A stretch of DNA of 64,000 nt from Proteromonas lacertae (GCA_002245135.1 NGBS01000299.1:1-64000); one strand, 5' to 3'. Counted from the stretch's first letter, positions 12,875 through 26,430 are shown. The notes: generated from the sequence alone by a model not told the origin. A program made the numbers and translations.

Positions 12875-14515
12875 ATGAAATTCATTTATTTGATATTTTG
12901 CTTATCTGTTTGTTTTGCCTCAGAATTCAGATTCTCAACTGCTATTGGAGATCACATGGTTCTTCAAGTATATTTATTATTTCTATTAACTCTGATTTTG
13001 TAGAGAGCTCCCGAAAGAGCAGCAATATGGGGATATGCAGGTATTGATGATGAAGTGAGGGTGAAATTTGATGGAAATGAATATATAGCAAATCGTGAAG
13101 GAAAGTATAACTAAACATTGTTATTTATGAAATTGAATAGTCGTTGGAAAGTGTTATTACCTCCAACCGAAGCATCTAATAAAGTATATGAAATATCAGC
13201 TTCTACAAGTAATGGTGAAACCATTTCAGTTTCAGACATACTATTTGGAGATGTTTGGTTTTGTTCAGGTCAATCTAATATGGAGATGGTACTAAATCAA
13301 GATCGAAACGGTAAAGAGACGATGGCTGAAGCTGGAAATTACACTCAAATTCGATTATTAACAATTTCTCGAGGTTGGGATATTAACAAAACTGTGGATG
13401 ATTTAAGCATATCAGATTATAGACAGTTATGGAGTGTGAACAGTCCTAGTGCTTTAGATGGAGGAAAGACTTTCTCATATTTCAGTGCTGTTTGTTATTA
13501 TTATGGATTAGAATTACATAAAACTCTAAAGATTCCAATTGGATTAGTTTCATCATCCTTTGGTGGAAGTCTTATTGAAGCTTGGTCAACTCCTAACGTT
13601 ATTAATAGTTGTAGTAATATTGCTTGGGAAGGAAACAATGAAGGTAATAAACATCCTGGTGCATTCTTTAACAAGATGATTCATCCTTTATTAAACATGA
13701 CAATAAAAGGAATGATTTGGTATCAAGGCGAAGAGAATGTAAAGTTCAATCCTGGAAATATAAAACACAATGATGGTTATCCATGTTTATTTAGACATTT
13801 TATTGAAGAATATCGAAGATTATGGAGTTTAATTCCAGGAACTACCAATAATAATTTCCCTTTTGGATTTGTTCAGCTCAGTGGATATTGTCCAGGTCCA
13901 AATCATTTGTGTAATAATGATATAGGAGTTGGTAACTTAAGATTTGCTCAAACTGTAGAACAAGGATTTGTTCCTAATAAATATTTACCCAATACATTCA
14001 TGGCAGTATCAATGGATTTGCAAGATCCTTATTCTTCATCTGGTGAAATTCATCCTGGATATAAGAAGATAATAGGAGAAAGATTAGCAATGGGTTCTTT
14101 TCATTATGCGTATGGTTTAAATAGTTATACAAATGGTCCATCTTATGAAAGTTGTGAGATTAATGGTGATGAATTGATTGTAAATTTAACAAGATCAATG
14201 TTTTATGAAGATGAAATCGAGATAAGACACAATTATGGATTTGAAGTGAATGTTGGAAATTCTTCAAATGCAGTATGGAAGAAAGTATCAATAAAAAGCA
14301 ATAAAGATATGAGTGTAGTAGTTGATGTGAAAGGAGTGAAGAATATAGTTGGTTTGAGATATATTTGGAGAGATAACGCTTGTTGTCCAGAATCCTATGA
14401 AGGTAAATCTGGTTTTACTTGTGGTATATTAAACTGTCCATTATATGGTAAACAGTCAAAATTACCAACTCCTGGTTTTATATCTAAAATCGTTGATGGA
14501 GTATGTTTATTATAA
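12875..14515 (+). CDS. Secreted sialate O-acetylesterase-like SGNH hydrolase
   Basis: Predicted to remove O-acetyl groups from sialic acids or other acetylated sugars. Exons are 12875-12967, 13004-13104 and 13141-14515, and the two 36-base introns restore the frame exactly. The product starts with a signal peptide (MKFIYLIFCLSVCFA). It then shows the family blocks: TAIGDHMVLQ and AIWGYA at the start, CSGQSNMEM with the nucleophile Ser in GQSNM (about base 13268), SSFGGSLIEAWS, and GMIWYQGEENV. It also has an EIHPGYKKIIGERLA block whose His is the expected catalytic base. It ends with a beta-rich domain. The length (about 520 residues) fits eukaryotic SIAE. Likely lysosomal or secreted, in an organism that feeds on bacteria or glycoproteins. 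Confidence 0.88.
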
Positions 14516-14641
14516 ACACTTTTGTAAGAAAATTACAGAATTCTTCATTGAATATTTGTTTAAGAGGATGAAAAATAAAAATAACATCGAACTTAACTCA
14601 AACTTATGTTATTTGTAATTTGATTGGATAATGAATTATTG

Positions 14642-15958
14642 ATGAATAAACACAATCTAGATGAGATGTCAGAGAAAGTAGCTGAAATATGTTATTGTAT
14701 GTTCATGTTTTTATTATTTATAGATAATGACGAAGATGTGGAACAAATCAGGTCATTGTATTTGAGAATAACCCATGAGTATTTATTCTCTGTAATTTTT
14801 TATTTATATAGTGAAAAGGATATACTGGATTTGGAAGTGTTCTACAATTCATTTCAAATACCTACACAAGAACTCTATGAAAATATTTTTAGTAAATATA
14901 GTATTTTTGTATATTTTATGATTTAGATAAAATTAGGTGGAACAGTTTCTTTCAAATAGTGTCAATACTCTGCTTTGGAAGGTTAGATTTACTGCTGCCA
15001 TGTATATTTTTGGAGTATATGCTTTATCAATAGTTACAATGCTAATAAATGGCATTTTTTCTAGTGATACATTTATTAATGAAGTATATACGTACTATTC
15101 ACTCTTTTTATATAGAAACAATTTGAAAGATTTATGAGATGTATTGGTTTAGAATCAGAAATAGGCCCATTTCTAAAACATTTTAAATTAAGACTACCAA
15201 TAAGTTATAACATACTACAAACACATCTAGCAGAGTATAACATATTAAAGAATCATTTATATTCAAATCAATCATATTTAAGAAGTTTTATATTTCCAAA
15301 GAGAAAAGCTCAAGAAATAGTGAATAGATATATCAATCTAGAAAGTAGATACAATTATAAAATCACGCACAGAGGACAATCACCTACACAAACATGTTTA
15401 CATAGATTAATGTCTTGTTTTTCTTCAGAAAATAGTATTTATAGTTTAAAAGATTGTGCAAATTTTGATTATGAAGTTCCTATTCCTGATATTGAGAGAA
15501 ATATAACCCAAATTGTTTTCTATTTCCAAATGCTTTTCTTTCCTAATAGTAATATACCATCTAACGACTATCATTTACCAAATCGATCAATTCAAATAAT
15601 TAAGAAGCAAGGATCTACATATTCAATAGCACTAACACCTAGATCTTTTAGTAGAATGAAAAATCATTGTTCATGTGTTAAATTGAATCAGGATTGTTCA
15701 AAATGTTCAAGAGTGTTTGAAAGTTACAGATTTAATTATGATACTTCTGCAAGTTTTATAAATAAAACTGAGTCAAAGTGTCCTATTAAATCTACAGGTA
15801 TATCTTTAGTGAGTAATGATTTTGGAAATAACTATCGCTATAAATCATTTTGTCCTTCAAATTCAATTGTTCCAGAAGAAAAAGTTTGTGAAATAAACGT
15901 TAAAGCTGAATTATATACAGTTTCTCCTAAATCTCCCAAATCACCCAAATGTCAGTAA
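14642..15958 (+). CDS. EF-hand-derived paralogous family, member 1
   Basis: First of nine related genes in the window. At least five introns are inferred from the family pattern. They begin near 14699, 14775, 14891, 15002 and 15088, each 27-36 bases long, starting GTA and ending TAG. Splicing gives LCY-type ICY-Y-NDEDVEQIRSLYLRI, then VFYNSFQIPTQELYENIF, FFQIVSILCFGRLDLLLP, and INEKQFERFMRCIGL. The conserved helical half follows, with a QTCLHRLMSCFS...FDYEVP block and a Ser/Pro-rich tail. The layout resembles a pair of EF-hand lobes followed by a long helix. No good Ca-binding loop is visible. The true start may lie slightly upstream. Function unknown. Confidence 0.6.
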
Positions 15959-16121
15959 ATTGTATTTTTAGATTATTTATTTCTATACATATGCGCATAT
16001 TTGGAATAGTATTATAACACTTTAGTTTTAATTTTTTATTTTTTTTATTTTGGTGTTTCAAAATTTTCATTTCCTAAGAATATCAAGCCGAATAATTAGT
16101 TCAAGCTAAATTCATTTTTAA

Positions 16122-17757
16122 ATGTTTAATAATCGGTCATTCACGTCACCTTCAATAACTACAACATCAACTTCGTTGTTTGGATCACCTCAGCCAAACA
16201 ATGTATTTGGAAATAATAATCAAACTTCAAGTATTTTCGGAAATACCACTTCAAATAATGGTTTATTTGGAGGAACAATCAACAATTCATCATTTAGAGC
16301 AGGTAATAGTAATGCATTTGGAGCAGGTAATAATTCTTTTGGAAGTAATACAAATGGTAGTATTTTTGGTAATAATACTACTCAGAATCCCAGCAGTATA
16401 TTTGGTCAGTCTAACAGTGGAAGTGTATTTGGTTCTAGTTCTAGTAAAGGAACAAATCAATATAATGACACAACTTCAGAATCTTTAGGTAGAAATCCAA
16501 ACTCTTCAAATGTATAAATATTAATTATATCAATTAATAAAAATAAATAGAAAAACAAAGTAAACTGTTCGTTTATAAAACATCATATCTATTTCATGAA
16601 TCAATATGAAAAGAAACCAATAACCTTACTTCGTAGTGAAGATTATGAAATAAACAAATCAAATGGAGGTAATGCAGTTGGTGTTTTAGGTGGTGTAAGT
16701 AATAATAATGTAACAAATGGCTTATTTGGAGGAAATACAACAAGTAATACCTTTGGAAATGGAAGTGGATTATTTGGTGGAAATACAACCAATACAACAA
16801 CAACAGGAGGAGGATTATTTGGAAGTAATAATAATAATTCATCCTTTGGAGGTAATAATGGTGGATTATTTGGTGGAAATACAACCAATACTACAACAAC
16901 AGGAGGAGGATTATTTGGTCAAAATAATACAGCCACAACAACAACAGGATTAGGTGGAGGTTTATTTGGAGGAAATAGTGTATTTGGAGGTAATAACAAC
17001 AACACTAGTACAGGTGGTATATTTGGAGGTGGTATGAATAACACAACAACAACAACAACAGGTGGATTATTTGGTCAAAATAATAATAATAATACATCAG
17101 GAAATGGAGGATTATTTGGTCAGAATAACAAGCCAACTGGTGGTTTATTTGGTGGTGGAATAACTAATACAACATCTAATACTAGTGGTGGGTGGTGGTG
17201 GTGGATTATTTGGAGGAAATACTTCTAACACAACAGGTGGTTTATTTGGTACTCCTACAGCTAATACAACAACAGGAATAGGTGGTGGTTTATTTGGGGG
17301 AAATACAGCAACTACAAATACTACTCCAGGATTTGGTGGAGGTTTGGGTGGTGGTATATTTGGAAGTAATACAGTAAATAATAATCCTATAGGTGGTGGT
17401 GGTGGTTTATTTGGTCAAAATAATACCAATAATAATCCATTAGGAGGAAATACTGGTGGTGGTTTATTTGGTAGTAGCAATACTACAACAGGTGGTGGTT
17501 TATTTGGTCAAAATACTAATACTACAATTGGAGGTGGTGGTTTATTTGGAGGCAATAATAACAACAATGCTAATAAACCAGGTGGATTATTTGGAACTCC
17601 ATCAACTACAACAACAGGGTTAGGTGGTGGTTTGTTTGGAGGTGGTAATACTTCAACCAGTTTATTTGGTGGTAATAATAATAATAATAATAATACTGGA
17701 GGTGGCTTATTTGGTGGAAATACTACTACAGGTTTAGGTGGTGGTTTATTTAGTGGA

Positions 17758-17798
<41 letters not shown>

Positions 17799-20578
17799 GC
17801 CAGGTGGTTTATTTGGTGGTAATACATCAACTGGTTTTGGATTAGGTAGTGGTGGAAGTAGTAGTTTATTTGGTGGCAGTAATAATAGTACAGGTATAGG
17901 AAGTGGATTATTTGGAGGAAATACAAACACTGGTTTAGGAGGAGGTTTATTTAGTCAAAATAATAATAATAATCCATTAGGTGGTGGATTATTTGGTCAA
18001 AACAACAATAATAATAATAATAATCAGAATCAATTAAACTCTCAATTTACAGAACAAATTGTTGATTCATGTAAGAAAGAACCATATACTCAAGGTGAAT
18101 TTGGTTTAGTGAAAATTGGTCAACAAATAGATCATTGTGCTCAAGCAGCTGGTGTTAGTAATACAGCAACAGTAGAGAATACTTCCTTAGCAATAAAACC
18201 AAATACAATTTCATTACCATCTTTACCTTCCCATTCTGCAATCTTATCAAAATCTTTATTTAATCAGAAGAAAACTGATTGTGTAATTGCTCCACCCAGT
18301 ATTATAAATAGATGTAGTAAGATTAAGCAATTAATTATTACTCAACCAGTGAATGATGATGATGAAGGTGATGAAGAAAGAGATTTTATTTCTGATGAAG
18401 TAATTCCTGTTATTAATTCTCCTCATATTTCACCAATTAAACCTGATGAATCTGATTATTATAAGACATTAAGTGAAGATGAATTGAGTAAAGAAGAAAT
18501 AGAAGAGAATGATGATGATGATGATGATGAAAATGATGATAGTAATTATTCTACAACTGAGAGTGAATCGGAAAATGATTCTGTGAAAAGATCAAATCCT
18601 GTCTCACCAATAGTGAAAGCAAAACATCATAAAAGTGATAATGATAGTGATAGTGGAGATAATAAAAATAGAAAGAATAATAGAATTATATCTGATGATT
18701 CTTCAACATCTTCATCATCATCACCTTCTGAAGATGAAGGAGATGATGAAAAGGAAGAAGAAGAAAATAGTGTAGTACCAAAATGTACAAAAGAAGATTA
18801 TATCATATTCCCATCAATTTGTAGTTTAAAATCCAAGACAAAATCACAATTATCATCTATCAGAGACTTTTCAATTTGTCATAAGAATATTGGTAGTATA
18901 TTGTGGTTAGGAAATACAGATGTTAGAAATATTAATATTGATGAAAATGTAATTATTGATTTAGATCAGAATAAAAGACCATTCGTTGAAGTAAAGAGTG
19001 AAAAAGTACCTACACTTAATAAAACAGCTATTGTTACACTGTATCAAATAAAAAAACCTCAGAATGTTGACTTAAACGAGTTTAAGAATAAATTAATGAA
19101 AAGAGCAAAGAAAATGGATGCTACTCATCTTGATTATGATGAAATATCATCTCAATGGAGATTTCAAGTTGAACATTTCAGTAGATATAGTTTTATGGAA
19201 GAAGAAGAAGATGATGATGATATTAATGATAATAGAAATAAAACAACAACAACAACAGTTCATCCAACAGTTAATCCATTTGTAACTTCCAATAATATTA
19301 TTTCAATAATTCCACAACAACAACAACAACAACAACAACAAACATCTACTCTTAGATTCAATAGAAATATTCAACCAAAAGCATCATCATTAGGAATGGA
19401 AGAAGAAGAAGATAATAATAAAAGTCAAATGAATCAATCATCAAATATCTCATTTTCAAATAGACCGCAATTACCAAAAATAGAATTCAATAGATTACCA
19501 ATGAAACAATGTCCATGTTATAACTTATTAAAAGAAGTAGTAGGTGGAGAAATCAATAACGATTCTGTCCATGCATTTTCAGTATATTGTAGAGATAGAA
19601 GCAGACCAGCTTACCTTTCATTTAATAACAAAATTATTTCAATTCAAACAAAGAATTATTCACTTGTTAATTGTTATGCAGTTCCTCAAACACACTCTTT
19701 AGTTAATTACGATGAAATGAAATTGTTATTACATTCATTATTAAATATTACTGAAATACCAAATAATAGTGATGAAGATGATAATAGTTCAAGTAGTAGT
19801 GATTCTGATAATGAAATGAATGGTAATAACTATTACAATAAACCATTTAGATTTGGTCCAATATCCAATGTATATGATTTTCTTTCTGATTATTCATCAT
19901 CATCTTATCCTCCAGTAGTATCTGCAATGTTTTCATTATTATTATCGTTATATCTACCTAGAGATAGTAAGAATGAAATACCTAACTATATTCATGAAGT
20001 ACAACCAAATTCAACAATTACAAATGATTATAATGATGAAGATGAGAATGATGATAATAATGAGAAATTTCAAACTTTATTATATCGTAAAGAAAGAATA
20101 TCCGAATGGTTTATCAGTATAATAACCAATTTAACATTACCAGAACCAGTTAATATATACCAAAAGATATTATACTATTTATTACAGAATGATATAGAAT
20201 CAGCAACTAATGAAGCGTTTAATAATAAAGATTACAATTTATCACTATTATTAAGTCAATTGAATGGAGATATAACAACAACAGCAAGAACAATTGATAA
20301 TAATTCTGATGAAATTACACCAATGAAGTTACAATTGGAATGTTGGAAGAAATATAAAATTATAAATAAAATGAATAAAGATTTATTGAATATTTATTAT
20401 ATATTATCAGGTGAGATACAATTAATACAACTACCATCAAATATTTCAAAGTTACCTTGGATATGTTATGTTGCATTATATTATTGGTATGGTAATAGAA
20501 GTTGTGGAAATTTGTTATTATCATTACAATGTTTTAAGAAATATAATGAATATTTAATACATCCAAATCCATTGTTTT

Positions 20579-20620
<42 letters not shown>

Positions 20621-21051
20621 GGAGAAGAACTTGTATTTTATATCACTTATTATGGTATTATGCTGATGAAAACTATGATATTTGCCATTTATTAGATAAT
20701 TGCAGTATATCTACAAACTCACATGATTATTTATTCACTTGGATCTTATATTATATAATTATAGCAATTAATAATTACGATATTAGTGAAAGTGATTTGA
20801 AGAATCAAGTTTATATTAATAATTCATTAATTGAACAATTAGAAGCTAATGGTTTGTGGGAATGGGCTATTTATGTGGGAAGGTTTAATCAGAAGAGTGA
20901 AATCAGAAGTGTGGTTTGTAGAGAAGTGCTTGAAAGAAATATTCCTGAAGAAATGAATCAAAAATATAAGACAATTAAACAGTTTTTGGAAGAAAATATG
21001 ATAATCAGTTTAGAAGAAGTTGAAAATGCAGAGAGAATGAGTAGATATTAA
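16122..21051 (+). CDS. NUP98: Nup98-Nup96 nucleoporin precursor (one frame break in the FG region)
   Basis: Nuclear pore component. The N terminus is GLFG-rich (SLFGSPQPNNVFG onward). A 39-base intron (16512-16550) leads into a GLEBS-like Rae1/Gle2-binding motif, MNQYEKKPITLLRSEDY, then many GGLFGG/GLFGQN repeats to about 18030. The autoproteolytic domain spans about 18780-19215 and ends with VEHFSRYSF. Cleavage is expected between Phe and Ser of HFS (19174-19182), releasing Nup96. The remainder is acidic and alpha-helical, with WFISIITNL and SLLLSQLNGDI typical of Nup96. A single extra G near 17190 (GGTGGGTGG) switches frame inside the Gly repeats, probably an assembly or slippage indel. Poly-Asn, poly-Gln and Asp/Glu runs are frequent. 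Confidence 0.93.
17758..17799 (+). repeat. (AAT)n microsatellite coding poly-Asn in Nup98
   Basis: An uninterrupted run of AAT triplets encodes about 13 Asn between GLFG repeats. It is in frame and likely length-polymorphic. Confidence 0.9.
19312..19341 (+). repeat. (CAA)n run coding poly-Gln in the Nup96 part
   Basis: Around ten CAA codons lie just after the autoproteolytic site, in the linker before the Nup96 helical domain. Confidence 0.85.
20581..20620 (+). repeat. (AAT)n microsatellite coding poly-Asn in Nup96
   Basis: About 12 AAT codons form a loop between helical segments of the Nup96 domain. In frame. Confidence 0.85.
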
Positions 21052-21083
21052 ATTCTTTTTATTCTTTTTGTTTATTGAAAATA

Positions 21084-21093
21084 TATTCGTTTC
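21084..21093 (+). promoter_or_regulatory. TATTCGTTTC box
   Basis: Lies 25 bases before the ATG at 21118. One of two exact copies placed in front of an intact gene; see also 49063. Confidence 0.45.
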
Positions 21094-21117
21094 GCTAATT
21101 TTTTAGTTTTTTAAAAA

Positions 21118-23322
21118 ATGAATGGCTTCATCATATTTCGTATTAGTAATATTTCTTTAATTATATTTAGTCGTACTGACTATTGTTTTACAGTCAGTAA
21201 CTGCTAAAGAAGTTGAGAGAGTTGGAATGAATATTCTGACTTTAGATGAAGATAAATTATCTTCATTTTATTATGTTGCCAATTACAACACTCATACGCT
21301 GTTCATAGAGAATAATTACCTATATGATATTGAAAGATCAGTTGATTATGTTTATTATGCTGTATTTACAATAAAATCCGAAATAGTTAAGACAGATATA
21401 TTATTTTCTGAAATGACGTTTGTGGAAGATAAAAGCTGGTTTCATTTTTCAGAAAATGATGTTAAAAGATGTTTGGGTTTTGATGTAGAAAAAGATTATG
21501 GTTACAAGTATGTATCAAAGTTTATATTATATGTAGAGAAACTCAAATAAAAGATTTTTGTGAAAAAGCAAATGAAATAGCATATTATTTTAAGAACAGA
21601 ACTCCAAAGATAGAAGCAATAGAAGATGGAAAACTAGTATCTATAGCACCAACTAGTTCAATTGATGTCTATAAATGTATTATAATATATATTCACAAAG
21701 AATTATTTATTATTGTTTTTTTATAGTAAGTAAAGAAGAATTTGAATATAAAACAAAATATAGTTCAAACTGTTATCCTATGCCATTAGAAGGGTTATAT
21801 TGCTATAAGAAAGATAATTCAGGTATATCTTCAGCCATATTCAATGACAATATGATAAGTACAGGATTTGAAGAAAAAATGAAAAGTAGTTCATTTCAAA
21901 TAAAAGATTTGAAATTGAAATATCAAAACAAAGAAGATTACACACTAGTTACAATTCCTGATTATGATAAGGATGTTAGTTTTACATGTTTAGACAAAGA
22001 TTGCAGTTTCATATGTGAAATATCAGATATAGAAAACAATGAAAAATGGTGTAATATGTATGAGAATCCATGTTATAAGAGAATGAATCAAAAGAGTGTA
22101 TATAATGAATTGATACAATCAGTTGAAGATAATTATAAAGAGATTCTTGAGATTGCCAAGATAAAACAATCTATCAGTAATACTTATTCTGGTAAGAATG
22201 TAAATGTAAATATGAAAGAGATTAAATCAGAAGGAAAAGGTTATTATTATGAAGATTTCGTTGAAAGTTATAAAGATGAAAAGGAAATATCATATCCTGG
22301 TTATTATAAAGGGTATTTCATCAATAATAAAATGTTCATTTATATTGAACAGAAAACAGGAAATATTCTGAGTGATCAGAGTGATGTTTATGAAGTGAAA
22401 ATAGTAAAATCTTTAAATGATGCAAACAGTTTTACTCTTTCATCTATTGATGATTTAGATAAAGGTGAAAGTGGAATAGAAAAGCAAAATAAAAGAAATG
22501 GTTTTATGTCTATCAAGTATGTATATATATTAATTTATAATATTGTCATTTAGTGATTCAATAACATATGGACAAGATATAAGTGAATATTTTACAGAAT
22601 ATGTTGGTAATACTTATACTATTAATGATGATAAAGTAACAATACAACATGAAGGAAAAGACAATGTTGAAATTCAATTGAAAGAAATTGATTCATCTTT
22701 ATTACAACAGATATTATCTCAAATTACAAAAGATACAAAACCTCTTCCTGATAGTGATTCAAAATGTTTAGTTAATGATTATAATCTATCAAAAGATAAT
22801 AAAATTCTTAAAGGAAGTGATATAAAGTATCAAAATACATGGTATTCAAATACTATATACAACTCGAGTAAGAATAATGTGAATGGGTATATGTTCTTTG
22901 GAATAGAAGATAATTCTATTGTTGATAAATCTAGATTTTATAGTTATCCTAATGAAAAGGCATTTTCTTATTATACTTATGATGGTTTTGAAGATAAATA
23001 TTTAAAGAGTAGTTTATTCTCATATTTTCACTCATTTGTTGAATTAAATGGTGAAGAATATTCAACATGTAATATTGAGATGAAAAATAAATCTCTAAGT
23101 GAATTGAAGAAAAGTGTTGAAGATTTCAAAGAGTATTTAAAGAAATATGATGAGGATGGGGATGATGATGTTAATATTTCACCTACAACTACATTAGAAG
23201 ATGATAGTAGTAGTGGTAGTGTTCTTCCAACAGATGTTACATCAACTCAAGAAGATGACAGTATTGAATATAGTATATCAACATTTATCGTTATATTAAC
23301 GCTTTCAATTCTATTAGGATAA
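21118..23322 (+). CDS. Secreted, probably GPI-anchored protein of unknown function
   Basis: Five exons: 21118-21139, 21171-21507, 21537-21676, 21727-22516 and 22554-23322. The introns are 29-50 bases, and all junctions keep frame. The product starts with a signal peptide (MNGFIIFLVLTIVLQSVTA). It continues as a mixed, Lys/Glu/Tyr-rich domain with several Cys (for example CYPMPLEGLYC and CLDKDCSFIC). It ends with a Ser/Thr/Asp-rich stem followed by a hydrophobic tail (STFIVILTLSILLG) with no cytoplasmic residues, as expected for a GPI-attachment signal. I recognise no domain. A surface role is inferred only from the termini. A TATTCGTTTC box lies 25 bases upstream. Confidence 0.75.
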
Positions 23323-23494
23323 AATGATATATATTATTTGTGTATTGTTATGTTGTTTTGGTTTAATAAGAATTTTTCAATCAAATAAGTTTGATTAGGT
23401 TCAAGCCTTTTTTGAATTATTGATTGATTCTGATTGATACTGAGTTGATTTTTGAATAATTTTAATTGAATAAAATATAATTGAAAATAATATA

Positions 23495-24943
23495 ATGCAA
23501 AAACGGGTTGTTGTAACCGGACTAGGGTTAGTTACACCGATAGGTATTGGAGTAGATACAGTATGGAAAAATCTACTATCTAATAAATGTGGAATAAAAG
23601 TATTAAATTTTATTATAGAATTCTGTCCTATAGAGGTTGGATGAAAATGAATATAGAAAAATTCCATGCAAGATTGCTGCTATTGTTAATAAAGATGAAA
23701 TATCATATAAGTTCAATAAATCTCAAAGCAGATTTATACAATTTGCATTAATTGCTGCTGAAGAAGCAATAAAAGTATATCAAATATTTTACATTTCATA
23801 TTTAGTCTTCTAAACTAACAAGTATATCACAGAGTGAGTTAGAAAATATTGTATTTTTATATTATCCTAAAAGAACAATTAATATATATATTATAGGGTG
23901 TGTCTGTTGGATCAGGAATGGGATCTTTTCAAGATATAATAGATAATTCAAAGCTGTTAGATAAAGAGAATGGATATCACAAAATATCTCCTTTTTTTGT
24001 TCCAAAGATATTAGTGAATCTAGCTGCAGGTCATATATCTATGAGATATGGCTTTATGGTATTAATAATAGTGGAATATCTATTCATAGGGACCTAATAA
24101 CTGTAGTACAACTGCCTGTGCAACTGGTCTTCATTCAATTTGTGATGGATTTATATCAACTCCTTTTTTTATATATAATTTGTTCATTATTGTTTTACCT
24201 TAATATACTTTTTTTAAAGAATTATACAGAATAATGAAGCAGATATAATGATATGTGGTAGTGCTGAAGCTGTAATAACGCCATTATCAATAGCAGGATT
24301 TTGTAGAAGCAAAAGTATTACTATTCATTCAAATGATAATCCAGAGAAAAGTTCTTGTCCATTTGATAAACATAGAAATGGTTTTGTAATGGGAGAAGGA
24401 AGTGGAATATTGGTACTTGAAGAATACGAACATGCAATAAGGAGAAATGCAAATATTTATTGTGAAATAAAAGGAATAGGTGTTAGTAGTGATGCTTATC
24501 ATATTACAGCTCCAAGACCAGATTCAAAAGGAATATTGTTATCAATGAATAAGGCATTAAAAATGGCAAATATTACAATGAATGAAATTGATTATGTAAA
24601 TGCTCATGCAACTTCTACTGTGTTAGGAGATGAAATAGAATTGAAAGGGATTGATGAGTTAGCTAAAAGAAATAATTCTACTCATAAAGTGTATGTTTCT
24701 TCATTGAAAGGAAATATAGGACATTTGCTAGGTGCAGCAGGATCTGTTGAAACAATTATTACCATTTTATCAATGAAGTATAATACACTACTACCTACAT
24801 ATAATTTGAGAGAAACAAATATCTTTCATCAATATACTGAATTAATAAAAGGAAAATATATTAATCAAGAGTGTAAATGCAGTTTAAAGAATTCCTTTGG
24901 ATTTGGAGGAACAAATGCTTCAATTGTAGTTGCAAAGTGTTAA
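23495..24943 (+). CDS. OXSM: Beta-ketoacyl-ACP synthase II type (mitochondrial OXSM-like)
   Basis: Catalyses the condensing step of type II fatty acid synthesis. In most eukaryotes of this kind that pathway is mitochondrial and feeds lipoate synthesis. The product begins MQKRVVVTGLGLVTPIG. Exons are 23495-23599, 23634-23774, 23806-23850, 23897-24058, 24090-24154 (uncertain) and 24220-24943. The active-site Cys is in STTACATG (about 24100-24123). The two catalytic His are in VNAHATST and KGNIGHLLGAAGS, and the family block GPN, FVMGEGSG and FGFGGTNAS are present. No obvious mitochondrial presequence is seen on this start. The intron between 24152 and 24220 has no GT donor: the sequence reads TTTATATCAAC. 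This is either a non-canonical AT-initial intron or a small sequence error. Confidence 0.9.
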
Positions 24944-25180
24944 TTTATTTCGGTTTAGAACATATATTGAGTTTATAAATAAAATTTTAAAAATGTTACA
25001 GATTGTCATAGTATATTATCTAATATTTACAATAATCTCATAAGAAAACGTAAATTACCCCTAAAAAACAATAATAAATATACAAAATTAAATGATTAAA
25101 TAAATAATAAAGAAATTATTCTCATCAAATTATTATTACATAATATACATCTATTATATGTATTATTCACATATCAACTT

Positions 25181-26325
25181 TTATATATCATCATCAATAG
25201 ATCCAGGAATATTATTATTGTTTAGATTACTTCTATATGAAGCTGTAATGTTTTTATTAAACATTAGTGATGAAGTACTATTTCTTACTTTAGCTGATAA
25301 ATATCTATGACTTGCTCTTAAATGTGATATATTATTATAAGAACCATTATCATACTCTGACATTAATCTATGTGATCCTTTTGCACTCCCTGAATTAATG
25401 CTTGACAATACTTTTGAGGGTCTTAATTGAGGTTCTCTTGGTTTGGTTCTTCTGAATATTTTATTATTCTTTAAAACACTTGGTGATTGTAAACTAAATA
25501 AACTTTTACATTGATTTACACCATTTGCAATTCCTAAAAATTTCTTGAATTTTATATCTCTAGCACTTGGAAATGACTCATAATCAAATCGACGATATTT
25601 CTTTAATTCTAATTTTATACAGAAACAACATGCATATTTGAGTTGTCCATTGTGTTTTTCTTTGTAATTTTCTCTTTGCTCTATTTCATACGGTCGAGAG
25701 AGTATATCTTCCACCTTCTTAGGAGAAAACAACACATCTCTAATTGTTGAACTAATTACTTGTAATAGCGTACAATTGGTGGATGTTGTTAATAACTGTA
25801 TATACAATTCATCAAACGTTAATGTCTTTAATGCAGATAGTTCTGGAGGATAAAGGGAGATTTGAGAGAATATTAATTGGAGTTTCTTGGGAGATATAGC
25901 ATTTTCACTTTCTATTTCTAATTCATGCAGTACAACTATTATAAACAAAAAAAAAAGATAATACATTTCAGCAAATAATTAAAAGGTAAAAATGCAAAGG
26001 CAGATACGTATTGAAAGAATAAATCGAATTGCATTACACCTATTTTATTATAATAAGATTTTAAAATACGAATTTTAATGAAGATGCGTTGGAATATGTT
26101 GGGAGACGGTAAATGAAAGGTTTTCTGAAATAAATTATATGTGATAAATTTTCCTCCTCTAAAATATAATAGACAAAAGAAAATACTTTTCTGTCATTCC
26201 TAAAAAAACTTGATAAATCAACGTTACGTCTGTAAAATTGTCTATAAATGCTAATTAGTAGAATAAATACAACAACAAAGCTGAGCTATTAATCTAGAAT
26301 TGTCATTGAGTTTTATTTCATTCAT
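25181..26325 (-). CDS. EF-hand-derived paralogous family, member 2
   Basis: Minus-strand member. The first exon begins at ATG 26325 (MNEIKLNDNSRLIAQLCC). The next exons read FQKTFHLPSPNIFQRIF and MQFDLFFQYVSAFAFLPFNYLL, which align with the matching exons of members 3 and 4. The main exon (about 25181-25937) carries NAISPKKLQLIFSQISL, a long helix and an RRFDYE block. It ends with a basic Ser/Asn-rich tail and an acidic SIDDDI terminus. Introns are inferred from the shared family positions. The upstream minus-strand element TTATTCGTTT (26371-26380) is a likely promoter box. Function unknown. Confidence 0.6.
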
Positions 26326-26370
26326 AAAAAAATCTAAAAAACTCGGCTTGAGTTCCTTTAATTTAATTTA

Positions 26371-26380
26371 AAACGAATAA
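26371..26380 (-). promoter_or_regulatory. TTATTCGTTT box upstream of family member 2
   Basis: On the minus strand, about 46 bases before the ATG at 26325. Variant of the CG-core motif described for other genes. Confidence 0.35.
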
Positions 26381-26430
26381 ATAACCCAAATCAATGGCAA
26401 TATATTTATAAGATAAATTATAACACAAAA

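Noticed and set aside
16594-17930. Pro/Leu-rich and Tyr/Leu-rich open frames antisense to the Nup98 repeats
   Set aside because: They are mirror readings of GGA/GGT/AAT repeat codons and contain no independent protein features.
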